Notes: a model not told the origin generated them from the letters alone. A stretch of 64,000 nt of DNA from Prado023 sp963706875 (GCA_963706875.1 CAVPNW010000022.1:22727-86726), one strand, 5' to 3'; positions 1 through 10,898 are shown, counted from the stretch's first letter. Made by a program: numbers and translations.

Positions 1-402
1 GGGGCGTACCTGGCCGGCAAGGTCGACGGAACCCTGCGCTGGATCGTGCTGGTCATCGCGCTAGGGCTGCTGGTCTGGTTGGTGGTGGTCCCGTTCCTGA
101 CCTGGATCTCCTCGCAGTACGTCATCACCAACCGGCGCATCATCACCCGTAGCGGAGTCCTGGCCCGGCGCGGACGCGACATGCCGCTGTCCAAGGTCAA
201 CGACGTGAGCTTCACCTACGGCGTGATCGACCGGCTGTTCGGCTGCGGCACGATCGACGTGCAGTCCGCCGGCGAGAACCAGGGCATCCTCATCGCCAAC
301 GTCCCCCACGTCGAGGAGATCCAGCGCGAGATCGCCCGGCTGCATGAGGAGGACGACGCCCGCCGTCGCCGGGGCGGCCCCAGCGCCGGAGACATCCAGT
401 AG
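1..402 (+). CDS. PH-domain membrane protein, 5'-truncated
   Basis: The frame is open from the first base, so the N-terminus lies outside the window. The visible 133 residues contain one hydrophobic segment (ALGLLVWLVVVPFLTWI) followed by a bacterial PH (bPH2/YdbS-like) domain with the typical YVITNRRIITRSG strand. The tail is charged and rich in Arg and Asp. Such proteins are small membrane proteins of unknown function. A protein of this type lies near the GtrA-purK-purE block in mycobacteria, which fits the neighbours here. The next gene starts 77 bases downstream. Confidence 0.8.
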   Translation, partial: GAYLAGKVDGTLRWIVLVIALGLLVWLVVVPFLTWISSQYVITNRRIITRSGVLARRGRDMPLSKVNDVSFTYGVIDRLFGCGTIDVQSAGENQGILIANVPHVEEIQREIARLHEEDDARRRRGGPSAGDIQ

Positions 403-479
403 CGGCGACTTCTGCTGCTCGGACTACGGGCGCGGGTTGAGCAGCCAGGGCTGAGGCCAGAAGTCAGGGGTGGGGCGCG

Positions 480-1510
480 ATGAGCGGCGACGACGCGGCC
501 GACGCGCACACCTACGCCGAGCTCGACGAGCTGCTGCTGGGCGCCCCGCGCGTCTACACCCGCGACGAGTTCGCGGCCCGGGCGACGGTGGACCTCGAGC
601 GGGCCCGGACGTACTGGCGGGCGCTCGGCTTCGCCAACGTCGGTGACGAGGAGGTGGCCTTCACCGTCGAGGACCTGGTCGCCCTCGACCGCCTCCGCGG
701 GCTGATCGACGCCGGCACGATCGACGAGGACCTCGCCCTCGCGCTGACCCGGGCGCTCGGGCACACCATGACCAGGCTGGCCGGCTGGGTGGTCGACGCC
801 GTGCTCGAGGAGCTGTGGCCCGAGGACGGCAGCGGGGAGATCCCGATCGACGCCGCGTACGCCGCCGCTGAGGCGCTCAGCCCCGCGCTTGAGGAGCTGA
901 TGGCGTACGCCTGGCACCGCGAGCTGTCGGCCGCGGTGGCCCGGGTGGCGGCCCAGCCGGTGGGCGAGGCACCCAGCCAGTGCGTGGGCTTCGCCGACAT
1001 CGTCGGCTTCACCCGCCTCGCCCGGCAGCTGTCGGAGGACGACCTCGCGGCCCTGGTCGGGCGCTTCGAGTCGCAGGCCACCGACCTGGTCGCCGCCCAC
1101 GGCGGGCGGGTGGTGAAGACGCTCGGCGACGAGGTGCTCTTCACCGCGCCCGACGAGGGCTCGGGCGCCCAGATCGCCCTGGGGCTGCAGGCGGTGATCG
1201 CCGGCGCCGAGGAGGACCTGGTGGATGGCGCGCCGGTCCAGCTGCGCATCGGCGTGTCCACCGGCCCGGTGCTCACCCTGCGAGGAGACGTCTTCGGCAC
1301 CACGGTGAACCGCGCCTCGCGGCTGACCTCGCTGGCCCGTCCCGGCGCGGTGCTGGTCGACGAGCAGACGGCGGAGGCGTTGCGTGACGATCCGCGCTTC
1401 GTGGTGGTGCCGATGCGCGCCCGCAAGGTGCGCGGACTCGGGTCGGTGGGGGTGGCCGCCCTGCGCCCGGCGCCCCCCCCGAGGACCGGGCCGATCCGCC
1501 CGAGGGCTGA
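480..1510 (+). CDS. Class III adenylate cyclase with N-terminal regulatory domain (frameshift near the 3' end)
   Basis: Makes cAMP from ATP. Residues about 10-160 resemble the helical regulatory domain of mycobacterial Rv1264-type cyclases. Residues about 165-330 form the catalytic domain. Both metal-binding aspartates are visible (FADIVGFT and KTLGDEVLF), as are the lysine of KTLGDE, an Asp-containing GDVFGTT and the VNRASRL Asn/Arg pair, so the enzyme should be active. There are no membrane segments. As read, the frame runs on to 1805 through low-complexity Arg-rich sequence. The C-homopolymer at about 1473-1480 almost certainly lacks one base. Restoring it gives a short tail (EDRADPPEG) and a stop at 1508-1510. 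The GGDEF gene follows. Confidence 0.85.
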
Positions 1511-1591
1511 GCGACGGCGGCGGCCGTGCGCGAGGATGGGGGGCAGGGCCCGAACGGCGGGTCAGGGCCGATGGTCGAGGGGAGGTGCGTG

Positions 1592-3157
1592 GTGCGCGAG
1601 CTCGGCGGCACGGACCAGCGCCCTGACCAGGCGGTCGGCCAGGCCGACCCCCGCCAGCGGCTGGCCTCGCTGGCCTCGGTGGCCCGCGCCCTGGCGGGCG
1701 CCCGCTCGCTGCCCGAGGTGCTCCAGGCGGCGGCCCGCGAGGCGCTGTTCGCCTTTGACGCCACCGCCGTGTCGCTGGCCCGGCTGGAGCCGCAGCACGG
1801 CCTGATCCGCGTGCTGCTCAACGTCGGCGACCTCGGGCCGGGTGAGCTGCCCGAGCCTGAGCACGAGACGTACGCGGTCGCCGACTTCCCGCTGCTGCTC
1901 GCGATGGTCGAGGAGGCGCGGCCCTGGCTGCTCGATGTCGACGACCCGCTGGCGGACCCGGCCGAGGTCGCCCTGCTGCGGCGGCTCGGCCGCCACTCCG
2001 GCCTGGCCGCCCCGGTGCTCACCGAGGGCCGGGTCTGGGGCGAGCTGTTCGTCGCGCGCAGCGGTGAGCGGCCCGCGTTCGGCGGCGACGACCTCGACTT
2101 CATCCAGGCGTTCGCCGGGCTGGTGTCCTCGGGGCTCGCCCAGGTCGAGCACCTGGAGCGGGTCTCCCGGATGGCCTTCGAGGACCCGCTCACCGGGCTC
2201 GGCAACCGGCGGCTCGTCGAGCAGCGCCTCGACGAGTCCCTCGCCCGGGCGGCCCAGGGCGGCCCCCCGGTGTCGCTGCTGATGGCCGACGTCAACCGGC
2301 TCAAGCGGGCCAACGACCGGTACGGCCACGAGGCCGGCGACCGGGCGTTGCAGTCGGTGGCCGGCGCGCTCGCGGCGGCCGCGGGAGCGGTCTCGGGTGC
2401 GACGGCGGGGCGGCTCGGCGGCGACGAGTTCTGCGTGGTGATGGACGGCCACGGCCTGCAGGTGGCCCTGGGCGTCGCGCGCGACTTCGTGGAGCGCAGC
2501 GCGGATGCCCCCTTCGGCATCAGCGTCGCGGTCGGGGTGGCGTCCACCGAGGGCTCGCCGGGGGTGCTCGGCTCGCGCCAGCTGCTGGCGTGGGCCGACG
2601 AGGCGCAGTACGAGGCGAAGCGCACCGGGTCGGCCGCCCCGGTCGCCGCCGGCGCCGGCGACGGCCTGGGCCGCGACCGCAGGCGCTGGCGCGGCCAGGT
2701 GCCCCTCCCGGACCTGCTGGGCCGGGGGCTGGCGCGGTGCGAGGCCTTGCGGTCGTCGACGGCGGAGGAGCGCGCGGTGGCGGTCGTGTCCGGGCTGGCC
2801 GAGGACTCCGGGGCGGCCGGCTGGGTGCTCGCCGTGCGCGCCCGGGGGGCGGCCACGCCGCTGGCGGGAGGCGCCGCACGCGACGGGCTGTTGCTCGAGG
2901 TCAGCGTTCCGGCCGCCGATGGAGACGCCTGGGTGCAGGCGGCGGGCGCGTCCGGGCTGGTCGTCGGGCCGGATGCCGAGGTGCCTTTGGCCGGGGTCCG
3001 CGGATGCGCGCAGGTCGCGGTCGGCGCCGCGGGGGCGTACGTGGGTGAGCTGCTCTTCGACCCGGAGGATCCTGCGGGCGAGCTGGCCCCCGTCCTGCGC
3101 GCCGCTTCTCGCGGTCGCCGTCTACGGCCCCTGAGAGCGAGTAGAAACGTCCTGTGA
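1592..3157 (+). CDS. GGDEF-domain diguanylate cyclase with GAF-like sensor
   Basis: Predicted to make cyclic di-GMP from GTP. An N-terminal GAF-like region (about residues 15-190) precedes a GGDEF domain (about 200-365) with DPLTGLGNRR, the metal-site stretch SLLMADVNRLKRAND and an intact RLGGDEF. The usual RxxD inhibitory site five residues upstream is absent (GATAG instead). A second alpha/beta region fills the C-terminus. GTG 1592 was chosen because GAGGGGAGG lies 6 bases upstream; an ATG at 1571 and another at 1526 are in frame. The last 20 residues look out of frame. A one-base shift near 3105 would give a GAF-like end LLAVAVYGP and a stop at 3132-3134. As read, the stop overlaps the next GTG by 4 bases. 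Confidence 0.82.
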   Translation: MRELGGTDQRPDQAVGQADPRQRLASLASVARALAGARSLPEVLQAAAREALFAFDATAVSLARLEPQHGLIRVLLNVGDLGPGELPEPEHETYAVADFPLLLAMVEEARPWLLDVDDPLADPAEVALLRRLGRHSGLAAPVLTEGRVWGELFVARSGERPAFGGDDLDFIQAFAGLVSSGLAQVEHLERVSRMAFEDPLTGLGNRRLVEQRLDESLARAAQGGPPVSLLMADVNRLKRANDRYGHEAGDRALQSVAGALAAAAGAVSGATAGRLGGDEFCVVMDGHGLQVALGVARDFVERSADAPFGISVAVGVASTEGSPGVLGSRQLLAWADEAQYEAKRTGSAAPVAAGAGDGLGRDRRRWRGQVPLPDLLGRGLARCEALRSSTAEERAVAVVSGLAEDSGAAGWVLAVRARGAATPLAGGAARDGLLLEVSVPAADGDAWVQAAGASGLVVGPDAEVPLAGVRGCAQVAVGAAGAYVGELLFDPEDPAGELAPVLRAASRGRRLRPLRASRNVL

Positions 3158-4733
3158 CCGAATCCGCTCAGCGCCCTGAGGCGACCCCCGTGCACCACCC
3201 ACACCCGCCGACCCACCCGCCGGTGGCGGAGCTGCGGGCGGCCGTGGAGGGCGGCGGCGCGGCGAAGTACCACGAGGCGAACGCCGGGCGCGGCAAGCTC
3301 TTCGCCCGCGAGCGGATCGCCCGGCTGGTCGACGCCGGCTCGTTCACCGAGGACGGCCAGCTCGCCAACGTGCTGGCGGGCGACCTGCCCGCCGACGGGG
3401 TGATCACCGGGGCGGCCACCATCGACGGCCGGCCGGTCTGCCTGATGGCCAACGACTCCACCGTCAAGGCCGGCTCCTGGGGCGCCCGCACCGTCGAGAA
3501 GATCATCCGGATCATCGAGCGGGCCTACGCCACCCAGGTGCCGATGGTCTACCTCGTCGACTCGGCGGGCGCGCGGATCACCGACCAGGTCGACCTCTTC
3601 CCGGGCCGCCGCGGCGCCGGCAAGATCTTCTGGAACCAGGTGCGCGCGAGCGGCTCGATCCCGCAGGTGTGCGCGCTCTTCGGCCCATCGGCGGCCGGCG
3701 GCGCGTACATCCCGGCCTTCTGCGACGTCGTGGCGATGGTCGAGGGCAACGCCTCGATGTACCTCGGCTCCGACCGGATGGTCGAGATGGTCACCGGCGA
3801 GAAGACCACGCTCGAGGAGATGGGCGGGGCCCGCGTGCACTGCGCGGAGTCGGGGGTCGGCCACTTCCTGTGCAAGGACGAGGACGCCGCGCTCGGCGTC
3901 GTGCGGTCGTACCTGTCGTACCTGCCGTCGAACCACGCGGGCGCCCCGCCGCCGGCCGCGCGCCGCCGAGCCCGAGCCGATCGACCTGCGCGGCGCTGGT
4001 GCCCGCGAGCGAGCGGCAGGCGTTCGACATGCGCCGCTACGTACGGGGGCTGCTGGACGCCGGCTCGTTCCTGGAGATCCAGGCGCTGTGGGCGCGCGAG
4101 GTCGTGGTCGGCTTCGGCCGGCTGGACGGCGAGGTCGTCGGCGTCGTGGCCAACAACCCGATGTTCAAGGGCGGCGTGCTCTTCGTCGACTCCGCGGACA
4201 AGTCCACCCGCTTCATCCAGCTCTGCGACGCCTACAACGTGCCGCTCGTCTTCCTGTCCGATGTGCCCGGCTTCATGGTCGGCACGGCCGTCGAGAAGCA
4301 GGGGATCATCCGGCACGGCGCGAAGATGATCACGGCCGTGTCGGAGGCCACCGTGCCGAAGTTCTGCGTGGTGGTGCGCAAGGCGTACGGCGCGGGGCTC
4401 TACGCGATGGCCGGTCCCGGCTTCGAGCCGGACGCCACGCTGGCGCTGCCGACCGCGAAGATCGCGGTGATGGGGGCGGAGGCCGCCGTCAACGCGGTCT
4501 ACGCCAACAAGATCGCCGCGCTCGAGGACGACGAGGTGCGGGCGGCCTTCGTCGCCGACCGGCGCGAGGAGTACGAGGAGGACATCGACGTCGTCCGGCT
4601 GGCCAGCGAGCTGGTGGTCGACGCGATCGTCGAGCCCGAGGAGCTGCGCGGCGAGCTCATCCGCCGGATCGCTGCCGCGCGCAGCAAGGACCGCTCGTTC
4701 TCGCGGCGCCGCCACGGGGTCACCCCGGTCTGA
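3154..4733 (+). CDS. Acyl-CoA carboxylase, carboxyltransferase (beta) subunit (frameshifted)
   Basis: Transfers carboxyl from biotin carrier to an acyl-CoA (propionyl-, methylcrotonyl- or longer; the substrate cannot be fixed from sequence). The N-terminal half has crotonase-fold landmarks LVDSAGARI and GPSAAGGAYIPAF (oxyanion hole). The C-terminal half has VFLSDVPGFMVG and RKAYGAGLYAM. Combined length of about 525 residues is normal for the family. The frame changes twice in the interdomain linker, at about 3945-3965 and about 3990-3995. Between them the correct frame reads AEPEPIDLRG, so two small indels, not gene loss, best explain the break. The gene begins at GTG 3154, overlapping the upstream stop. 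The neighbourhood is fatty-acid metabolism. Confidence 0.9.
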
Positions 4734-4740
4734 GGGCGGC

Positions 4741-5217
4741 TCAGTCGGCGAGGGCGGGGTGCTCGCGGAAGACCCAGCGCCGGTACGACCAGAAGCGGAA
4801 CGTCGTGCCGAGGAAGAGCCCGACCACGTTGGCCGAGATGTTGTCGGCCAACGGGGAGTTCAGGCCGAGCAGGTAGTGGCTGATCCACAGGCACGCCAGC
4901 GCGATGCCGAGGCCGATCGCGTTGAGCACGAAGAACAGCACGTACTCGCGGGCGAAGCCGTTGCGCGCGCGGTGGCGGTAGGTCCAGTAGCGGTTGCCGG
5001 CGTACGCGACCAGCGTGGCGGCGACGGTGGACAGCACCTTGGCGGTGAGCGGCTTGTCGTACAGCGGGCCCTCGCCGCCGGCGAAGCGCAGCAGGTTGAA
5101 GCCGACCACGTCGACCACGAGCGCGACGACCCCGACCACGCCGAAGCGGCCCACGTCGGCGACGAGGGCGGTGGCGCGCTCGCGCACGGTGCGCTCGGCG
5201 GTGGCGGTGGTGTCCAT
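4741..5217 (-). CDS. GtrA family membrane protein
   Basis: A 158-residue protein with four predicted membrane helices (starting near residues 24, 60, 92 and 127) and the GtrA features GVVALVVDVVGFNLLRF and NRYWTYRHR. GtrA proteins are thought to help move polyprenyl-linked sugars across the membrane or to organise glycosyltransferases that use them. It is convergent with the carboxylase (7-base gap) and divergent from the acyl-CoA dehydrogenase. A GtrA gene lies near purK in mycobacteria too, so this copy probably belongs to the conserved backbone rather than to the glycan island. The frame is intact. Confidence 0.9.
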   Translation of the reverse strand: MDTTATAERTVRERATALVADVGRFGVVGVVALVVDVVGFNLLRFAGGEGPLYDKPLTAKVLSTVAATLVAYAGNRYWTYRHRARNGFAREYVLFFVLNAIGLGIALACLWISHYLLGLNSPLADNISANVVGLFLGTTFRFWSYRRWVFREHPALAD

Positions 5218-5279
5218 CGCCCCCCACGGTAGGCGACCGGCCCGCAGGAGGCATCGTCCGTTCGTGCGACCATGCGGCT

Positions 5280-6445
5280 ATGGGCGATCTGGCTGACTTC
5301 CGGCTGTCCGACGAGCACGAGGCGCTGCGCAAGACCGTGGAGGCCTTCGCGCACGATGTGGCGGCCCCCGTGATCGGGGATTACTACGAGCGCGAGGAGT
5401 TCCCGTACCCGCTGGTGGCGCAGATGGGCCAGATGGGGCTGTTCGGCCTGCCGATCCCCGAGGAGTACGGCGGCATGGGCGGCGACTACGTCGCGCTGTG
5501 CGTCGCGATCGAGGAGCTGGCCCGGGTCGACTCGAGCCTGGCGATCACCCTGGAGGCGGCCGTCTCGCTCGGGGCGATGCCGATCTGCTGCGCTTCGGCA
5601 CCGACGCCCAGCGCGCCGAGTGGCTGCCTCGGCTGGCCATCCGGCGAGGCGCTCGGGGCCTTCGGGCTGACCGAGCCGGGCGGCGGCACCGACGCGGGCG
5701 CCACCCGCACGACCGCCGTGCTCGACGGCGACGAGTGGGTCATCAACGGCACCAAGGCGTTCATCACCAACAGCGGCACGTCCATCACGGCGTTCGTGAC
5801 GGTCGCCGCGGTGACGGGGGAGAAGCCGGGCGGCGGCAAGGAGATCTCGACGATCCTGGTGCCCGCCGGGACGCCGGGCTTCACGGTCGGCGCCGAAGTA
5901 CTCCAAGGTCGGCTGGGGCGCGTCCGACACCCACGAGCTCGCGTTCAGCCGACTGTCGGGTGCCGGCGGCCAACCTGGTCGGCGAGCGCGGGCGCGGGTA
6001 CGCGCAGTTCCTCTCGATCCTGGACGAGGGCCGGATCGCGATCGCGGCGCTGTCGACCGGGCTCGCGCAGGGCTGCGTCGACGAGTCGGTGCGCTACGCC
6101 GGCGAGCGCGAGGCGTTCGGCCAGCCGATCGGGCGCTACCAGGCGGTGCAGTTCTTGGTGGCCGACATGGAGGTGCGCGCGCACACCAGCCGGCTGGCGT
6201 GGTACGACGCGGCGGCGCGGATGAGCCGCGGCGAGCCGTTCAAGCGGCAGGCCGCGATCGCCAAGCTGGTCGCCAGCGAGGCGGCGATGGACAACGCCCG
6301 CTGGGCGACCCAGGTGCACGGCGGCTACGGCTTCATGAACGACTACGCCGTCGGCCGGTTCTACCGAGACGCCAAGGTGCTCGAGATCGGCGAGGGCACC
6401 TCCGAGGTGCAGCGGATGCTGATCGCCCGCGACCTCGGCCTCTAG
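5280..6445 (+). CDS. Acyl-CoA dehydrogenase (frameshifted)
   Basis: FAD-dependent alpha,beta-dehydrogenation of acyl-CoA thioesters. Family landmarks are GLPIPEEYGGMGGDY, LTEPGGGTDAGATRT, GTKAFITNSG, REAFGQPIGRYQAVQF, QVHGGYGFMNDY and EIGEGTSEVQRMLIARDLGL. The frame changes near 5575 and returns near 5637, the intervening piece being RFGTDAQRAEWLPRL. It changes again near 5890 and near 5950, with KVGWGASDTHELAF between. All pieces match the family in order, giving about 388 residues. The start is ATG 5280, in a divergent region of only 62 bases shared with gtrA. A strong hairpin follows the stop. Confidence 0.88.
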
Positions 6446-6455
6446 GGCCCGGACG

Positions 6456-6495
6456 CGCTGAGGGCCCCCTCCCGGGTGGGAGGGGGCCCTCAGCG
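6456..6495. terminator. Bidirectional intrinsic-type terminator hairpin
   Basis: A perfect 18-base-pair inverted repeat (6456-6473 with 6478-6495) has a 4-base GGGT loop. It lies exactly between the convergent acyl-CoA dehydrogenase and the surface-protein gene. There is no U-tract, as is common in high-GC actinobacteria. The position and symmetry suit termination from both sides. Confidence 0.85.
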
Positions 6496-6512
6496 TGGGG
6501 CCTACCGCGTGG

Positions 6513-9500
6513 TCAGCTCTTCTGCTGGGCCAGGCGGCGGGTGGTGTAGCCGAGCCCGATCAGGACCATGCCCAGGAGGGCAAGGCCACCGATCGCGGCA
6601 CCCGTCTTCACGATCGCCTCGGGAAGGACCGCGGTGTCGGCCGGCGGGGTGCCGGACTGGACGCCGGCCTTGGCGGTCAGGTCGTACTGACCGGTGGTGG
6701 CCGTCGGTGTCGGGGCCGTGAACAGCTGGCCGAGCGACTGAGCCAGCGTCGCCGGCGTGAGGGCGGCCTGGGCCGCCGCTCCTGCCAGCTGAGCGACGCT
6801 CGGCAGCGCTCCCACGACCGCCGCCGGAGCGGCGCCGCCGGTGAGCGAGGTGATCGGCTGCGGGCTGGCCACCATGCGGAACACGTTGGTCAGCGCGTAG
6901 TTGCCGGCCGGGTAGGTGACGCTGCAGAGGATCTCGTAGCCGTCACCGGGGACGATCGGGTCGATCGCCGGGGTTGCCGGGTTGGCGTCGAGGATCATGC
7001 CGCGGGTGTAGTACGTCCCGGCCTGGCTGGTGGGCCCGGTGCCCGGCCCGAAGGTCAGGTTCGTCGGGCCGAGGTCCTTGAAGAACTCGGGGCCGGCGAT
7101 CGGGTTCGGGAAGGTGGGGCCGGGGTTGTCGTAGTCGATGCACTTCATGCCATCGAAGACGGCGTTGCGCTGCGCGGTGGTGAGGCCCGGCGACTGGTTG
7201 GAGAAGTAGTCGTACAGGGCGAAGTAGAGCGGCGTGTCACTGGTGTTGTCGACCGTCAGATCGAAGGTCTTGGTGACCGGCGCCGTGAGCGTCCCGAGGG
7301 TCTCGAACTTCCGGGGGTTGGTGCCGTCGTTGTCGACCAGGTTCTTGATCGGGAAGACGTCGGCGACGACGATCGTCACGCTCACCAGGTTGGAGGTGGC
7401 GTTGACCGGTCCGGTCTTCGGTCGCCCCAGCCGCCTTGGCCCGGTTGTAGATCGCATTGAGCTCGATCTGGGCGTCGGTGATGCTGGTCGGGACGAGGAG
7501 GTCGCAGAAGACGTAGGCCGTCTGCTGCGGGGCGATCGCCAGGCCCGCGATGGGCGTGCCGAAGGTCACGGTGCTTCCGGTGTAGCCATCAAGGGGTGTG
7601 TCGCTGTTGCCCACCTGGCAGTTCTTCAGGTCGCCCTCGTTCGGGCTCGGCAGGATCGCCACGCCCTCCGACGGGCCGAAGCTGAGCTCATCGGTCAGCA
7701 CGACCTCGTCCACCGGCTGGTTGCCGGTGTTGGTGACCGCGTAGCGGTAGGTGACCGTGTTGCCGCGCTGGGCGCCGACCGAGCTGAAGAAGTCATCGCT
7801 CGTCGAGGAAGCCCTTGCCGCGGTTGGCGGCCTTGGCGATCGTCAGGCCGGTGGTGGGTGCGATGGTGGTCGTGGTCTTGTCCACGTTGTTGGACTCGAC
7901 CTCGTCGTTGCAGAACTCCGCGTCAACCTCGGGATCGAGTGTGCACGGAGCCTGATCCTCGTCGCTGCCGACCACGACCCAGTTGTCGTAGTCGCCGGCC
8001 TCGGCGAAGTCGGGCACCTCGACGAGGACCGTGATCACCACGGGCTCGGCGCCCGCCGCGAGCAGGTCGCTGTCGATGGTGCACTCGAAGGCGTTGTCGT
8101 TGTCATCGGTGGCCTCGCAGTCGACGCCATCGGGCAGGTCCCCGAACGGCTCCGATGCCAGGGCGAACGGCTCGTCCACGACGTCGGAGACGGTGGCGTC
8201 CGCCGCCGCGTCGGTGACGCCGAGGTTCTGCACGGCGATGGAGTACTCGATCGTGTCGCCGTTCAGTGCCTCAGCCGGGCCCAGCTTGTTGACGGCCAGG
8301 TCGACGTCCTTCTCGATGTCGGTCTGCCAGCAGTAGTCGGGCAGCTCGCTGCTCAGCGCCGCAAGGCGGACGTCGTCGTTGATGTTCTCGACGCCGTAGA
8401 TCGCGCAGTTGGTCACGGTGGGCTCGCCGCCGTCGGCGAAGTAGCTCGCCGGCACGGTGAAGGTGATGTCAGCGGTCCACGAGTCGTCCACGGCCAGATC
8501 TGACTCAAGGGCGCAGGTGACCGTCTGGGCGTCGAAGTCGCACTCGGCGTCGGCGCTGGTCGCGCCGGTCACGGTCAGGCCCGCGGGGACGTTGTCGGTG
8601 AAGCCGGACCCCTCGAGGGGCAGCCCGCCGATGTTCGTCACCGTGACGGTGTAGGTGTAGGTGGCGTCCGAGCCGGCCAGCGCGGTTGGCGGGCCGGTCT
8701 TCTCGACCTTCGGCAGCCCCGGCTGGGCGGTGTTCGTCGCGGTGCAGGTGATGTCGTCGCCGAGCCCGAGCGTGACGGAGGCGGTGGTGGAGACAGTGCT
8801 GCCGGTCACGTCCTTGCAGACCCAGCCGGTGAGGTCATAGCGGGGGAGCCCGCCGGTTTCGTGCAGTGTGTAGGTGCCGATCTGCACGTTGCCCGAGGCC
8901 CCGCCGTCACCTTCAAGGACGACCGTCTGCTCGCTGTCCTTGGCCTGCAGGTTCCAGAGCTCGGGGTCGGCCGGGCTGTTGGCCACGACCTTCACCAAGG
9001 TCAGCTTGGGAGCGATGGCGGTGTTGGTGAGCTCGCAGCTGACGTTGGAGCCGTTGGCGACGGTGACCTTGCCTGCGGCAAGCGTTCCGCCGATGCAGGC
9101 CCAGGCCCCGGTGTAGCCGCCCGGGCCACTCTCACTCAGGGTGTAGTCGCCTGCGGGCACGGAGGCGTTCGTGACCGTACCGTCGCCAGTCTTGCCGGTG
9201 ATCGTCGCCGGTCCGGTGGCCGTCAGGTCCCATGCCGAGGCCGCGGTTGTGGCGCCGGTGGCGCCGTTCTCGACCTTCTTGGTCAGCGTGAGCGTGCCCG
9301 CTGCCGGCTGGCTCTTGTTCTTGACCTCGCAGGTGACGACGTCGGTCTTGCCGACGTTGACCTTGAAGATGCCCGTGGCGGCGTCGAAACCGGTGACCGC
9401 GACCGGGTCGCGGGCATCGCCGGCGTCGTCGCCGTCCTGCCTCGTGCACACCGGCTCCTGCATGCTGAAGCCGCTCTGCACGGTCTCCTTGACGGTGATC

Positions 9501-10627
9501 TCACCGGAGCCCCACTGGGTGGCGTTGGTGACGTTCCACTGGAACTGCGCCAGCCCGTCGCCGCCGGTGGTGTCGTCCTTGGACACGGCCGGAGTGGAGT
9601 TCGGGGCGACCCACGAGTATGCGGTGCCGGGGGCGGTCGGCTTGCCGTTGAACACCCAGCCGCTGGCCGCGTTGTACGTGTCCGGCGCCTGCGGAGTCGA
9701 GGCGAGCTTCTTGATCGTCAGCGAACCCTGGCACTGGCTGGTCGCGACGTCCTTCAGGGCCTGCTTGAGGTCGTTGAAGTCGTTCTCGAAGATCACATCA
9801 GTGGTCGCCGGGTTGAACGCGCCGACGGTGAATCCCTCGCCGATCAGCGTGGCGTCCGACAGGGCGCTGGAGTTGAAGGCGTTGGAGTCCGACACCTGGC
9901 GCAGCGCGTCGCGGTTGCCCGGTCCGTTGCCGCTGGTGTTGAACGCGTTGCCGACGCCGACGGCCAGCATGTGGGCGCCGGTGCCCTTGATCAGGTTCGC
10001 CTCGATCACGGCCTTGTCACGTGCCGCGATGAAGTCCGCCGTGGTGTCAGTACCGCCGCCGGGGGCGGCGTCGCCGCCGGCGCTCCCGATCGTGGTGTTG
10101 GGGCGGCCGTCGGTGATGAAGAAGACCAGGTCGCCGATCCCCGCGCGGTTCGTGGCGTCATTCAGGATGCCCGTCCGCGTCTTGTTGAGGGCGTCCTCCC
10201 AGTTGGTCCAGCCGCCGTTGGGGACGTCATAGGCAGCGATGGCTTTGCCGAGCTCACCCGAAGGCGCGATCGAGGCCGAGGTCACCGGGACGAACCGGTC
10301 GACGTAGCTGTCACCCGAGGTCACGACCGCGGTCTTGAACTGCAGCGTGCCCGCCTGGGACCCGGTGTCGGCCAGGGCGGCCAGGAAGGCGTTAGCGGCG
10401 CCCTTGACCTGGCTCTCGAAGCCGTCGATAGAGCCGGAGCTATCCAGCACCAGTGCGATGTCAAGACCACACCGCACGGCGAGGTCGGGGTTCGGCTGGG
10501 GACCTGTCGGCGTGGCAGAGGCGGGGACGGAGGCGCCGAGCGCGAGCACCCCCAACGCCCCAGCGGTAACGGCGCCGAGCGCGCGATTGCGCAAACGCGG
10601 CAGCACAGGAGTTCGTGTTCCGGACAT
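6513..10627 (-). CDS. Large exported surface protein with vWA domain and DUF11/prealbumin-like repeats (frameshifted)
   Basis: About 1370 residues read right to left. A signal peptide (LGVLALGASVPASA) is followed by a von Willebrand A domain with a MIDAS motif (DIALVLDSSGSI, FITDGRPN). Several prealbumin-fold repeats follow (SLTIKKLAST, TLTLTKKVENG, KLTLVKVVANS), then DUF11-type repeats (VEKTGPPTALAGSDATYTY, DLAVNKLGPAEALNGDTIEY, LTIAKAANRGKG). The C-terminus has a hydrophobic helix and a TTRRLAQQKS tail after IVKTGAA, resembling a sortase sorting signal without a clean LPxTG. Start ATG 10627 has GGAAGG upstream. The frame shifts near 7800 and near 7425. A cell-surface adhesin or envelope role is likely; the ligand is unknown. 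No sortase gene is in the window. Confidence 0.85.
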
Positions 10628-10885
10628 AGCGGCACCTTCCGAGAATTGGGCGGCACCGCAGGGGCCGGTTTCGCTGTGGCTCAACGAGGGCTCGTATGCG
10701 ACCAGGAGCGCCCTCGGATCAATGCCTCCCCTGCGACTTCACTTGGAGTGTGCGCGCGTTCGATCATGGGACGCAACCCCCTGGCGGAGACTGTGGCCGT
10801 TCGGATGACCCCAATGACACCAACGGATTCCCGATATCACGCAGCGCGACGGATCCTCACGCTCGGTGCCCGGATCGCGTCCGGC

Positions 10886-10891
10886 TAGGCT
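10886..10891 (+). promoter_or_regulatory. Candidate -10 element of a leaderless purK promoter
   Basis: TAGGCT ends 7 bases before the GTG chosen for purK, so transcription would begin at or near the start codon. This arrangement is common in actinobacteria and fits the lack of a ribosome-binding site there. No convincing -35 box is seen. The rest of the 271-base gap (10628-10898) shows no gene. Confidence 0.35.
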
Positions 10892-10898
10892 CACCGCT

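Noticed and set aside
1273..3936. Very long open frame on the minus strand (about 887 codons)
   Set aside because: It lies opposite the cyclase, GGDEF and carboxylase genes, is Arg/Pro/Ala-rich and shows no domain. Long antisense frames are expected at this GC content.
3154..4733. Calling the acyl-CoA carboxylase a pseudogene
   Set aside because: Both halves are fully conserved, and the breaks are two small shifts in a GC-rich linker with the correct reading visible between them.
8861..10888. Long plus-strand frame (about 675 codons) opposite the surface protein
   Set aside because: Low-complexity Gly/Val/Arg composition, no motifs, and the minus-strand vWA protein is clear.
10628..10898. 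Riboswitch or attenuator ahead of purK
   Set aside because: No conserved purine-aptamer core or terminator/antiterminator pair was found, and the start appears leaderless.
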